From positions 54,483 through 118,482 of the forward strand of contig PBNJ01000008.1 of NCBI GenBank assembly GCA_002723075.1: DNA of 64,000 nt, given 5' to 3'. The position numbers and the translations under genes were made by a program. Source of the DNA: Flavobacteriaceae bacterium (GTDB taxonomy: Bacteria; Bacteroidota; Bacteroidia; Flavobacteriales; Flavobacteriaceae). This document shows positions 52,640-60,458 of the stretch, piece after piece; the first letter of the stretch is position 1; each line of letters starts with the position of its first letter. The notes beneath the pieces were generated by a model, which made no database searches, was not told where the DNA came from, and was given only the letters and a program-made list of their open reading frames with translations.

Positions 52640-52647
52640 TATTTTTA
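52640..52647 (+). promoter_or_regulatory. -7 box candidate of the pyruvyltransferase-like gene
   Basis: TATTTTTA fits TAnnTTTG except the last base, 43 bases upstream of the ATG at 52691, in a very AT-rich gap where chance matches are likely. Confidence 0.35.
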
Positions 52648-52690
52648 GCCCAGCCAAATAACAACTTTAAAATAAATCACAAACTCCAAT

Positions 52691-53626
52691 ATGCGTAATG
52701 GAATTGTTTATTATCCTAAATCTAGTAACAGAGGTGATGACATACAATCTTATGCAGCGATACTTTTAATTGAGGATGCTGTGTTTTGTGATCGAGAACA
52801 ACTCAACCTCATTAGAACACCTACAAAACTTCTTTGCAATGGATGGTTTATGGAAAAAGGGGCGAATTGGCCTCCAAATCGCAAAGTGAATCCACTCTTT
52901 CTTTCTTTTCACATTTCAACCAAAGCCAAAAGGAAATTGACAAGTCCTGCCTCGATTGCTTATTTTAAGCAGCATCAACCGATTGGTTGTCGGGACACCC
53001 ATACGCTAAACCTCTTACAAAAACATAATATTAGATCTTTTTTATCTGGATGCTTGACGCTAACTTTACCTAGATACACAGGAAAACGAGGAGATGATAT
53101 TTTATTTGTTGATGTCATGCGAACAAATTATACATCATCATATCGAAATGCAATAGTGAGTCGAATAATTCCAAAGAGATATAAAGACAAAATTGAATTT
53201 ATCACTCATTTTTCTAAAGAAATGAAATCTCAAACTTCACATAAACGAATGAATGAAGCGAAACTTTTATTGGATCGCTACAAAAAGGCAAAGGTGGTAT
53301 TTACTTCACTTATTCACTGCGCATTACCTTGTGTTGCCATGGGCACCCCAGTTGTGTTTGTCGATGCTGGTTTTAACAATAATAAAGCCAAGAGAGATCG
53401 TTTTGGCGGGGTTACTGATTTATTCACCACTCATCTTCATATTGATTTGCCTTTCGGGAAACGAACTTTCCTAAATAAATTGGCACGTATTAGTGGTTTT
53501 TATCGTTTGTTTTTGCATAAGATAAAACCAATAGATGAATCCTTATTTTATCTAACTGAAACAAAATCTAAACATATCAAAATGGCAAAAAATCTCAAGG
53601 AATGTGTTCGTAATTTCTTTTCATAA
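52691..53626 (+). CDS. Polysaccharide pyruvyl transferase-like protein
   Basis: A 311-residue protein resembling the polysaccharide pyruvyl transferase (PS_pyruv_trans) family. It begins NGIVYYPKSSNRGDDIQSYA, with the N-R-G-D/N-x-x-Q pattern seen early in such proteins, has IGCRDTHTLNLLQKHNI in the middle and FTSLIHCALPCVAMGTPVVF near the C-terminus, typical of the second half. These enzymes add a pyruvate ketal to a sugar or take part in surface-sugar building. The gene is AT-rich compared with its neighbours and pairs with a glycosyltransferase 9 bases downstream, suggesting a surface polysaccharide or glycoprotein sugar role. Confidence 0.7.
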   Translation: MRNGIVYYPKSSNRGDDIQSYAAILLIEDAVFCDREQLNLIRTPTKLLCNGWFMEKGANWPPNRKVNPLFLSFHISTKAKRKLTSPASIAYFKQHQPIGCRDTHTLNLLQKHNIRSFLSGCLTLTLPRYTGKRGDDILFVDVMRTNYTSSYRNAIVSRIIPKRYKDKIEFITHFSKEMKSQTSHKRMNEAKLLLDRYKKAKVVFTSLIHCALPCVAMGTPVVFVDAGFNNNKAKRDRFGGVTDLFTTHLHIDLPFGKRTFLNKLARISGFYRLFLHKIKPIDESLFYLTETKSKHIKMAKNLKECVRNFFS

Positions 53627-53635
53627 TCCCGTCTC

Positions 53636-54556
53636 ATGCTTTCAATTGTCATATGTACCTTCAATCGAAATGATATCCTAAAAATTTGTTTGGAAACGAT
53701 TGTAAAATATTTTCCAACAAACTTTACAGTTGAGATGATTATCGTCAATAATAACTCTACAGACTCGACTGCACAAACATTAACTGATTTCGCAAAAACA
53801 TATTCTTGGTGTAAAGTTGTCAACGAACCTAAACAAGGATTGAGCCATGCAAGAAATGCTGGATTTCAATCGGCTAGCCATTCGTGGATTTTATACTTGG
53901 ATGACGATGCTAAAATTGATCAGAATTTGTTTAACCGTGTACACGAAAATATGAAATTGCAGACCTATCAGTGTATAGGTGGGATGTATTTACCTTGGTA
54001 TATGGATGAAAAACCAAAATGGTTTAGGGATAAATGGGCAAGTAATCAATTGGCTTATGACAAGCTACATTTGTTGCATATGAATCAGTTTGCAAGTGGT
54101 GGTATTTTTCTTATTCATAAAAATTTACTTAAAAAACACAAAGGGTTTAGCACAACTTACGGGATGCGTGGTAAACATTTGGGATATGGTGAGGAAACGG
54201 ATTTACAGTGTCGTATTCGAAAATCTGGTCAAAAAGTCGCTTATGACCCAGAAATGATCATTTACCATCTTGTTCCTCCACACAAAATGACAGTCTCTTG
54301 GCAGTTAAAATCTTCCTTTAAAATGGGTCAAACATTTTTAGCATCGATTGGGTACCCGAACAATGTTATAAGCGGTTTTCTTGCACTGTTCATAGGATTT
54401 CTTCAGCTTTTGGTTTTTTGTATGGTTTGTCTCCCGAAATTGTTTAAATCAGAATATTTTATTCAAAATTACACGGTCGATACACTTCAAAAACCTTTAA
54501 AGTGGTTTGGTGCTTTTTGGGCATCAATATCATTTCGCAAGCGACCTTTGTCTTGA
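53636..54556 (+). CDS. Family 2 glycosyltransferase
   Basis: A 306-residue GT-A fold enzyme. The N-terminus reads MLSIVICTFNRNDILKICLE, then MIIVNNNSTDSTAQTL, GLSHARNAGFQSA and WILYLDDDAKID with the DxD-like metal-binding motif. The acceptor side shows GMRGKHLGYGEETDLQCRIR, holding the ED pair as base. A membrane segment near the C-terminus (NVISGFLALFIGFLQLLVFC) may anchor it to the inner membrane. The sugar is unknown. It shares base bias with the pyruvyltransferase-like gene before it. Confidence 0.9.
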   Translation: MLSIVICTFNRNDILKICLETIVKYFPTNFTVEMIIVNNNSTDSTAQTLTDFAKTYSWCKVVNEPKQGLSHARNAGFQSASHSWILYLDDDAKIDQNLFNRVHENMKLQTYQCIGGMYLPWYMDEKPKWFRDKWASNQLAYDKLHLLHMNQFASGGIFLIHKNLLKKHKGFSTTYGMRGKHLGYGEETDLQCRIRKSGQKVAYDPEMIIYHLVPPHKMTVSWQLKSSFKMGQTFLASIGYPNNVISGFLALFIGFLQLLVFCMVCLPKLFKSEYFIQNYTVDTLQKPLKWFGAFWASISFRKRPLS

Positions 54557-54637
54557 TTTTGAATTTGTGCATAATCAAACAGGTCGATTTACAATAAAAC
54601 AATAGTATTTTAGGTTTGTTTATGCCACTTTAACTTT

Positions 54638-54645
54638 TATATTTG
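54638..54645 (+). promoter_or_regulatory. -7 box of the tRNA-Pro pair
   Basis: TATATTTG matches TAnnTTTG exactly, with a TTG (54616-54618) 19 bases upstream as -33 element. The first tRNA begins 13 bases further on. Confidence 0.65.
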
Positions 54646-54658
54646 CAAACCTATTTTT

Positions 54659-54733
54659 CGGGGTGTAGCGTAGCCCGGTCATCGCGCCTGCTTTGGGAGC
54701 AGGAGGTCGCAGGTTCGAATCCTGCCACCCCGA
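54659..54733 (+). tRNA. tRNA-Pro (anticodon UGG)
   Basis: 75 bases, with acceptor stem CGGGGTG/CACCCCG, discriminator A, and anticodon loop TTTGGGA (anticodon TGG). The C1-G72 pair with A73 and the G37 after the anticodon are typical of proline tRNAs. CCA is not encoded. Confidence 0.95.
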
Positions 54734-54748
54734 CAAAATTGATCCTTA

Positions 54749-54822
54749 CGGGATGTGGCGCAGCCTGGTAGCGCACACGCATGGGGTGCGTGGGGTCGCA
54801 GGTTCAAATCCTGTCATCCCGA
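54749..54822 (+). tRNA. tRNA-Pro (anticodon GGG)
   Basis: 74 bases, acceptor stem CGGGATG/CATCCCG, discriminator A, anticodon stem CACGC/GCGTG around loop ATGGGGT (anticodon GGG). It shares the proline identity elements C1-G72 and A73 with its neighbour 15 bases upstream. The two are surely one transcript ending at the terminator downstream. Confidence 0.94.
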
Positions 54823-54832
54823 CAAGCAGATG

Positions 54833-54860
54833 CCTAACTTTGATGAAGTTAGGTTTTTTT
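54833..54860 (+). terminator. Terminator of the tRNA-Pro pair
   Basis: CCTAACTT (54833-54840) pairs perfectly with AAGTTAGG (54846-54853) around a 5-base loop and is followed by seven T. It lies 10 bases after the second tRNA. Confidence 0.92.
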
Positions 54861-54875
54861 GTTTATTTGAAAATT

Positions 54876-55994
54876 ATGATGACCCGATACTTTTCTTATT
54901 TTTTCCTTCTACAAGTCCTTTTCGCTTGTGGTCAACCTGACGTTACCATCTCAACTCCAAACCATAAAAGCTACACCATCGAAGTGATCGTGCCTGATTT
55001 GGAAATCCCTTGGGGAATGGCTTTTCTTCCAGACAACAGTTTATTGATCACGGAAAAAGAGGGGCAGCTCATTCATTTTCAAAATGGTCAAAAAACCATT
55101 ATTCAAAATGTACCCAATACCTACGTTCGTGGACAAGGTGGACTCATGGGGATTGCGATACACCCAAATTATAAAGACAATAACACCATTTATTTTACTC
55201 AATCTACATCGGCGCATTCTGATGAATCTGGTGGAAACACTGCTCTGTACCGTGCAGTTTTAAAAGACAACAGACTGCAAAATGTCTCACTTCTATATAA
55301 GGCAAAACCAAACACCAAAAAAGGCGTTCATTTTGGCTCTAGAATTGTTTTTGACAATGATGGTTATTTGTACTTTACTATCGGGGATCGTGGGAATCGA
55401 GACGTGAATCCCCAAGACCTAACGAAAGACGGCGGAAAAGTATATCGATTAACGGATAATGGCAAAATCCCTACAAACAATCCTTTTGTAGATGTTTCAA
55501 ACGCAAAAACAGCTATTTACTCCTACGGACACAGAAATCCACAAGGGATGGCCAAACACCCCGTAACTGGTGAGATTTGGACTCACGAACACGGACCTAG
55601 AGGCGGAGACGAAATCAATATCATACAAGCCGGCAAAAATTATGGGTGGCCAAAAATCACTTATGGTAAAAACTATACGGGTACTGTGATTACCAAAAAT
55701 AAGGCACTTCCTGGATTGGAACAACCTTTATACTATTGGATTCCCTCTATTGCACCCTCTGGAATGGCTTTTGTTCACAATTCTGCCTATGCGGATTGGG
55801 ATGGGAGCTTGGTTGTTGGATCATTGAAATTTAATTATTTGGAACGCTTGACGTTTGAAAACAACCGTGTTGTTTATCGAGAAAAAATCGCTAATGAAAT
55901 CGGTCGTGTTCGCGATGTAGTTCTTGGACCAAATGGGTTTCTCTACCTAGCGGTTGAAAACAAAGGGATTTGTAAAATTGTACCAAATCCATGA
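54876..55994 (+). CDS. PQQ-dependent sugar dehydrogenase-like lipoprotein
   Basis: A 372-residue exported protein of the soluble glucose/aldose dehydrogenase (GSDH/Hip) family. The signal peptide (MTRYFSYFFLLQVLFAC) carries lipobox LFAC. The six-bladed propeller shows IPWGMAFLPDNSLLITEKEG, GQGGLMGIAIHP, GHRNPQGMAKHPVTGEIW and THEHGPRGGDEIN, the last with the His and Arg near the cofactor site. The start is at 54876 or the next codon: the open frame that runs in from 54693 crosses the tRNA and terminator and is false. Downstream lies a cytochrome c gene, a likely electron acceptor. The real substrate is not known. Confidence 0.88.
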   Translation: MMTRYFSYFFLLQVLFACGQPDVTISTPNHKSYTIEVIVPDLEIPWGMAFLPDNSLLITEKEGQLIHFQNGQKTIIQNVPNTYVRGQGGLMGIAIHPNYKDNNTIYFTQSTSAHSDESGGNTALYRAVLKDNRLQNVSLLYKAKPNTKKGVHFGSRIVFDNDGYLYFTIGDRGNRDVNPQDLTKDGGKVYRLTDNGKIPTNNPFVDVSNAKTAIYSYGHRNPQGMAKHPVTGEIWTHEHGPRGGDEINIIQAGKNYGWPKITYGKNYTGTVITKNKALPGLEQPLYYWIPSIAPSGMAFVHNSAYADWDGSLVVGSLKFNYLERLTFENNRVVYREKIANEIGRVRDVVLGPNGFLYLAVENKGICKIVPNP

Positions 55995-56380
55995 GATTTA
56001 TTTTTTTAATTATCCTTCTTTCCACATCGTCTTTGGCACAGCAAAGTTCGGGTGATAGCTACATGCGTGGTCAGATGTTGTATGTAGATTTTTGTGTACG
56101 CTGTCACCTTCCCGATGGAACTGGCGAAACTGGTTTGATTCCCCCCCTTGCAAACGCTGACTTCCTACAAGACATACAAGCAACTGTTCAAAGTATTAAA
56201 TATGGCATACATGGCCCCATCACTGTAAACGGATTGATATATAACAATACCATGGCCCCTATGGGCTTGGAAAATGATGAAATTGCGGATGTCACAAATT
56301 ATATTCTCAATAGCTGGGGAAACTCCGCAGATGTGATTGTAACTGAGGCGTATGTCAGGGAGATAAAAGAAACAAAATGA
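55991..56380 (+). CDS. Small exported c-type cytochrome
   Basis: A 129-residue protein with a signal peptide (MRFIFLIILLSTSSLAQ) and one heme-c site, CVRCH (Cys35, Cys38, His39), followed by LPDGTGETGLIPPLANADFL, as in class I cytochromes. A Met ligand is likely in NTMAPMGLENDEI. It overlaps the PQQ-type dehydrogenase gene by four bases (ATGA), so the two proteins probably make one electron-transfer pair in the periplasm. Confidence 0.92.
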   Translation: MRFIFLIILLSTSSLAQQSSGDSYMRGQMLYVDFCVRCHLPDGTGETGLIPPLANADFLQDIQATVQSIKYGIHGPITVNGLIYNNTMAPMGLENDEIADVTNYILNSWGNSADVIVTEAYVREIKETK

Positions 56381-56988
56381 TGAGGATTATTGGAATCTGT
56401 GGTGGTTCTGGTTCTGGAAAAACAACTTTAGTTGAAGCTGTACGTGCGCATTTGTCCACTGATATCGTGAGTGTGATCTCACAAGATTCCTACTACAAAA
56501 ACCATGACATGCTTACTTTTGAAGAACGTTGTGAGCTCAATTACGATCACCCCAATGCCATCGATTATGATCTATTTGTTTCACATCTGAACCAACTGAA
56601 AGACGGAGAATCTATCCATTCTCCGATCTATTCATACAGCAAGCACTTGCGCTCAGACCAGTTTACAAAAGTTTTTCCAAAACCAGTTGTGCTGGTTGAA
56701 GGGATATTAATTTTCGCCCATGCTTACTTGAGGGAGTTATTTACAACCACCATCTTTATCGATGCGGCAGACGAAACACGCCTACGTAGAAGAATGGCCA
56801 GAGATATTCAAACAAGAGGTCGAAATCTTGAAGAGGTCAAGCATCGTTTTGAGGATACAATTTTACCGATGCACAATACCCATATTCAACCACACAAAGA
56901 AACTTCAGATTATATTTTTGACAATAACAAAGATGATCTTTCTAGGTTGGGTTCTTTTTGTAATTTGGTAGATAAACTAATTCAGTGA
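56377..56988 (+). CDS. udk: Uridine kinase
   Basis: A 203-residue P-loop kinase that phosphorylates uridine and cytidine for pyrimidine salvage. The Walker A motif IGICGGSGSGKTTLVEAV is at the N-terminus; YDHPNAIDYDLF and SPIYSYSKHLR line the nucleoside site; FIDAADETRLRRRMARDIQT is the lid. Two Met codons in a row open the gene, overlapping the cytochrome stop. The stop overlaps the GTG start of the next gene. Confidence 0.94.
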   Translation: MMRIIGICGGSGSGKTTLVEAVRAHLSTDIVSVISQDSYYKNHDMLTFEERCELNYDHPNAIDYDLFVSHLNQLKDGESIHSPIYSYSKHLRSDQFTKVFPKPVVLVEGILIFAHAYLRELFTTTIFIDAADETRLRRRMARDIQTRGRNLEEVKHRFEDTILPMHNTHIQPHKETSDYIFDNNKDDLSRLGSFCNLVDKLIQ

Positions 56989-57311
56989 ATCTAAAACAAA
57001 TTCGAAAATCGCGCTGGTTTAAGTTTGGTACAAATATTTATGTGCTCGTCAGTGCCTTTTTTATTATATGGATGTTATTTTTCGACACCAATTCTTTTCG
57101 GGTTTTATGGAGCTTGGAGTCCAAAATAAACGATCTTGAGCGTCAGAAGGAGGAGTTGATACGGCAAATTCAAGATGATCGTAAGTTTATTAAAAAGCTA
57201 TCCGATTCGACTGAACTAGAAAAGTTTGGGCGTGAAAATTACTATCTCAAAAAAGTGGATGAGGATATTTTTATCATCGAATTTAGAGATAGCTTGGATA
57301 CTTCCTCTTAA
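56985..57311 (+). CDS. FtsB/DivIC-like septum formation initiator
   Basis: A 108-residue single-pass membrane protein of the FtsB/DivIC family. It has a short cytoplasmic start, one membrane segment (about residues 15-32, IYVLVSAFFIIWMLFF), then a leucine-zipper-like coiled coil (SLESKINDLERQKEELIRQI). The C-terminal part, LEKFGRENYYLKKVDEDIFI, matches the family box. It helps join the division proteins at the septum. It starts with GTG, overlapping udk by four bases. Confidence 0.85.
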   Translation: MNLKQIRKSRWFKFGTNIYVLVSAFFIIWMLFFDTNSFRVLWSLESKINDLERQKEELIRQIQDDRKFIKKLSDSTELEKFGRENYYLKKVDEDIFIIEFRDSLDTSS

Positions 57312-57318
57312 AATATTG

Positions 57319-57326
57319 TATTTTTA
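57319..57326 (+). promoter_or_regulatory. -7 box of the SDR gene, leaderless arrangement
   Basis: TATTTTTA fits TAnnTTTG except the last base; GCGT separates it from the ATG at 57331. Confidence 0.45.
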
Positions 57327-57330
57327 GCGT

Positions 57331-58206
57331 ATGACACACACCGATAAAATGCTCCGTGAAGGGAGTTTGGCAGGAAAAGTAATTGTTGTAACTGGTGGAG
57401 GAAGTGGACTTGGCAAGGCCATGACTTCCTATTTTTTGGAACTTGGTGCCAAGGTTGCCATTACCTCCCGTAAACTTGAAAAACTTGAAAGAACAGCCAA
57501 AGAACTCCATGATGCAACTGGTGGTGACTGCTTTGCTGTTGCTTGTGACGTTCGAGATTATGAACAAGTCGAACAGATGCATAAACAAGTTGTAGACCAT
57601 TTTGGTCCAATAGACGTTTTACTAAACAATGCTGCTGGAAACTTTATCTCGCCGACCGAAAATTTATCGAGCAATGCATTTGATACCATTGTGGATATAG
57701 TGTTGACTGGAACAAAAAACTGTACCATGGTATTTGGGAAACATTGGATTAAAACCAAACAAAAAAATGTTAATGTATTAAACATTGTTACCACCTATGC
57801 ATTTACTGGTTCGGGTTATGTTGTGCCTTCCGCAACTGCCAAAGGAGGGGTATTGGCAATGACACGTTCATTGGCTGTTGAATGGTCAAAATACGGCATG
57901 CGTTTTAATGCGATTGCACCTGGGCCGTTCCCAACAAAAGGAGCTTGGGATCGGTTGTTGCCAGGACCGTTGGTGAAAAAGTTTGATCCTGCAAAAAAAG
58001 TACCTCTTGGTCGTGTTGGTGAACATCAGGAGCTTGCTAATCTCGCAGCCTATATGGTTTCCGACTTTGGTGCATACCTCAATGGAGAGGTTATTGTTTT
58101 AGATGGTGGTGAGTGGTTAAAGGGGGCTGGACAGTTTAATATGCTTGACAAAATCCCAAAAGCACTCTGGACAATCCTGAAAAAAGCGATGTTGAAAAAA
58201 AAGTAA
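57331..58206 (+). CDS. Short-chain dehydrogenase/reductase (2,4-dienoyl-CoA reductase-like)
   Basis: A 291-residue NAD(P)-dependent enzyme. The Rossmann motif VVTGGGSGLGKAMTSYFLEL is at residues 20-40, NNAAGNF at 93-99 and the C-terminal part has GEHQELANLAAYMVSDFGAY. The usual catalytic Ser-Tyr-Lys is less clear: instead of YxxxK there is SATAKGGVLAMTRSLAVEWS (Lys kept, Tyr not), as in the mitochondrial/peroxisomal 2,4-dienoyl-CoA reductase group. It may act on unsaturated acyl-CoA in fatty-acid oxidation. An AT-rich hairpin covers its stop. Confidence 0.86.
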   Translation: MTHTDKMLREGSLAGKVIVVTGGGSGLGKAMTSYFLELGAKVAITSRKLEKLERTAKELHDATGGDCFAVACDVRDYEQVEQMHKQVVDHFGPIDVLLNNAAGNFISPTENLSSNAFDTIVDIVLTGTKNCTMVFGKHWIKTKQKNVNVLNIVTTYAFTGSGYVVPSATAKGGVLAMTRSLAVEWSKYGMRFNAIAPGPFPTKGAWDRLLPGPLVKKFDPAKKVPLGRVGEHQELANLAAYMVSDFGAYLNGEVIVLDGGEWLKGAGQFNMLDKIPKALWTILKKAMLKKK

Positions 58207-58217
58207 TTTTTTTCAAC
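58191..58217 (+). terminator. AT-rich hairpin at the SDR stop codon
   Basis: GTTGAAAAAAA (58191-58201) and TTTTTTTCAAC (58207-58217) form a perfect 11-base stem with a 5-base loop; the stop codon lies in the loop. The stem ends in T-rich sequence. It could be a weak terminator or a stop on read-through. Confidence 0.45.
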
Positions 58218-58247
58218 CATATGATTCTTTTTTACTCTGTTAAATTG

Positions 58248-58255
58248 TACTTTTA
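58248..58255 (+). promoter_or_regulatory. -7 box of parA
   Basis: TACTTTTA fits TAnnTTTG except the last base, 23 bases before the ATG at 58279. Confidence 0.45.
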
Positions 58256-58278
58256 GTCCTCAATTTACAAAATGCCTC

Positions 58279-59061
58279 ATGGGTAAAATCATTGCCGTAG
58301 CGAACCAAAAAGGGGGTGTCGGAAAAACAACAACCGCAGTCAATCTTGCAGCTAGCTTAGGTGTATTGGAACAAAAAGTTCTTTTAATTGACGCTGACCC
58401 ACAAGCAAATGCAACTTCTGGACTGGGAATAGACGTAGAACATCAAAACAAGGGAACCTATCAACTTTTGGAGCATTCTGCTTCTTTAGACCAGGTTATA
58501 GTCTCTGTGCCGTCAGCAAACGTAAATGTCGTGCCTTCACATATCGACCTTGTCGCTATTGAAATTGAATTGGTTGACAAGCCCAACCGTGAATACATGC
58601 TTTATCAAGCTTTGGAAGGAGTTCGAGAGCGGTACGATTTTGTAATTATCGATTGTGCTCCTTCTCTTGGACTACTCACCCTAAACGCTTTAACTACTTC
58701 AGATTCTGTCCTTATCCCAATCCAATGTGAATACTTTGCTTTAGAAGGACTTGGAAAACTCCTTAATACCATCAAGAGTGTACAACGAATTCACAACAAA
58801 AACTTAGACATTGAGGGCATGCTGCTCACTATGTATGACTCCAGACTACGTCTTTCAAATCAAGTTGTGGATGAGGTCAAAAAACATTTTCATGAAATGG
58901 TATTTAACACCATTATCCAACGCAATGTGAAAATTGGGGAAGCACCGAGTTTTGGCGAAAGTATTTTAGATTATGATAGTACGAGTAAAGGTGCCGAAAA
59001 TTACTTAAATTTAGCGCACGAAGTCATCGAAAAAAATATGATAAATGGCAAAAGCAAGTAA
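58279..59061 (+). CDS. parA: Chromosome-partitioning ATPase ParA (Soj)
   Basis: A 260-residue Walker-type ATPase that positions ParB-parS complexes on the nucleoid. The deviant Walker A motif NQKGGVGKTTTAVNLAASLG is at residues 8-27, followed by LLIDADPQANATSGLG and FVIIDCAPSLGLLTLNAL. Length is that of chromosomal Soj (no N-terminal HTH of plasmid ParA). It overlaps parB by 17 bases. No parS site was seen nearby. Confidence 0.95.
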   Translation: MGKIIAVANQKGGVGKTTTAVNLAASLGVLEQKVLLIDADPQANATSGLGIDVEHQNKGTYQLLEHSASLDQVIVSVPSANVNVVPSHIDLVAIEIELVDKPNREYMLYQALEGVRERYDFVIIDCAPSLGLLTLNALTTSDSVLIPIQCEYFALEGLGKLLNTIKSVQRIHNKNLDIEGMLLTMYDSRLRLSNQVVDEVKKHFHEMVFNTIIQRNVKIGEAPSFGESILDYDSTSKGAENYLNLAHEVIEKNMINGKSK

Positions 59062-59920
59062 ACGGCAAGCACTCGGACGCGGATTATCCGCTCTTTTGGA
59101 CGATTCAGGAAGTGTAACTCCTTCCAATGAGTCTGTTGTTGGAAATATCGTTGAGCTTACACTCGATCAAATTGAAGTGAACCCGTTTCAGCCAAGAACC
59201 AACTTCAATCACGAAGCAATTGAAGACCTAGCCAAATCCATACAATCGCTAGGTGTAATTCAGCCAATTACGGTGCGGAAAACCGATAGTGGTATCTATC
59301 AACTAGTTTCTGGAGAAAGAAGATTGCGTGCCGCCAAAATTATAGGGCTATCAACAATTCCTTCATTCATACGCATAGCCGATGATCAAGAATCTTTGGA
59401 AATGGCTTTGGTCGAAAACATCCAGCGAAAAGATCTTGACCCGATTGAGATTGCCCTCTCCTATCAACGTCTTATCGATGATATTGAGCTCACCCAAGAA
59501 GAATTGAGTGAACGTGTTGGAAAAAAGCGTTCTACGATTACGAATTATCTTAGATTGCTTCGACTTGACCCAATTATCCAAACAGGGATGCGTGATGGGT
59601 TTATTTCTATGGGTCATGGACGCGCATTAATCTCGGTGGAAAATCAAAGTGTACAGCTCAGTATTTATGAGCAAATTTTGGCAAAGGGCCTGTCGGTGCG
59701 TGCGACGGAAAAGCTGGTCAAAACAGATCCTGCCACTCCTCCAAAAAAAACACCAGCCTCCAATCCATACATCGAAAAGAAATTAAAATTCTATCAAAAA
59801 CTGTTTGGCGATAAAGCACGTATTCAACTCAATGCTTCAGGTGGTGGGCAAATTGTGATTCCCTTTACCTCTGAAAAAGATTTCAAATCTTTGACCAAAC
59901 GACTACAAAGTGAACCCTAA
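59045..59920 (+). CDS. parB: Chromosome-partitioning protein ParB (Spo0J)
   Basis: A 291-residue CTPase/DNA clamp. It begins with KRQALGRGLSALLDD (the ParA-stimulating N-terminus with Arg), then NPFQPRTNFNHEAIEDLAKS, the CTP-binding box GERRLRAAK, ALVENIQRKDLDPIEIA and the helix-turn-helix TQEELSERVGKKRSTITNYL. The C-terminal dimer domain includes PYIEKKLKFYQKLFGDKARI. It works with ParA upstream. The stop overlaps the DUF5683 gene start. Confidence 0.95.
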   Translation: MAKASKRQALGRGLSALLDDSGSVTPSNESVVGNIVELTLDQIEVNPFQPRTNFNHEAIEDLAKSIQSLGVIQPITVRKTDSGIYQLVSGERRLRAAKIIGLSTIPSFIRIADDQESLEMALVENIQRKDLDPIEIALSYQRLIDDIELTQEELSERVGKKRSTITNYLRLLRLDPIIQTGMRDGFISMGHGRALISVENQSVQLSIYEQILAKGLSVRATEKLVKTDPATPPKKTPASNPYIEKKLKFYQKLFGDKARIQLNASGGGQIVIPFTSEKDFKSLTKRLQSEP

Positions 59921-60449
59921 ACTTACACAACTCGTTGTGCTGATTTCTTTTGTTTGCTTTGGACAAAAACAAGATTTATCAAATTCAGTCATTAAGGAAA
60001 TCGACCCGCTTCGACCAGCAAAAGCCGCTTTTTACTCAGCTGTTTTACCAGGTCTAGGCCAAGTGTACAACAAACGTTATTGGAAACTTCCGCTGATCTA
60101 TGGGGGAATTGGAGCATCGATTTATTACTACGATTTAAACAACAAAAATTTTAAACGGTATAGAAATGCCTACAAACGGAGGTTGGCTGGCTTCGCTGAT
60201 GATGAATTTCAAGATGTCATTTTTGACAATGATCGCTTGATCGATGGAATGAATTTTTACAAACAATACCGCGATCAATCGATGTTGTTTGTCATTGGCA
60301 CTTACTTTCTCAATATCCTAGATGCCAATATTGATGCACACCTCAAGCAGTATAATATCAACCAAAACCTGAGCCTAAAACCATATATGGATCAAAATCC
60401 TATCGTTGCAGATCATCATTTTGGAGTGAGTCTAAATTTCAATTTTTAA
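59910..60449 (+). CDS. DUF5683 family protein
   Basis: A 179-residue protein with a signal-like start (GTG at 59910, MNPKLTQLVVLISFVCFGQ) and the DUF5683 pattern: PLRPAKAAFYSAVLPGLGQV followed by YNKRYWKLPLIYGGIGASIY. It likely has two or three membrane segments (about 55-75 and 115-135) and a conserved DANIDAHLKQYNI stretch. The family is found in Bacteroidota next to parB and dapB, its role unknown. The gene overlaps parB by 11 bases and is followed 9 bases later by dapB. Confidence 0.85.
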   Translation: MNPKLTQLVVLISFVCFGQKQDLSNSVIKEIDPLRPAKAAFYSAVLPGLGQVYNKRYWKLPLIYGGIGASIYYYDLNNKNFKRYRNAYKRRLAGFADDEFQDVIFDNDRLIDGMNFYKQYRDQSMLFVIGTYFLNILDANIDAHLKQYNINQNLSLKPYMDQNPIVADHHFGVSLNFNF

Positions 60450-60458
60450 ATTTGTGAA

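Noticed and set aside
52490-54822. Genomic island integrated at tRNA-Pro
   Set aside because: No integrase and no repeat of the tRNA 3' end was seen at the trxB side, so only the base bias supports acquisition.
54693-54875. Open frame extending the sugar dehydrogenase gene upstream
   Set aside because: The extension crosses the tRNA-Pro genes and their terminator, and the lipoprotein signal begins only at 54876.
58207-60458. parS site near parA-parB
   Set aside because: No TGTTTCACGTGAAACA-like palindrome could be seen by eye in this stretch; sites may lie elsewhere.
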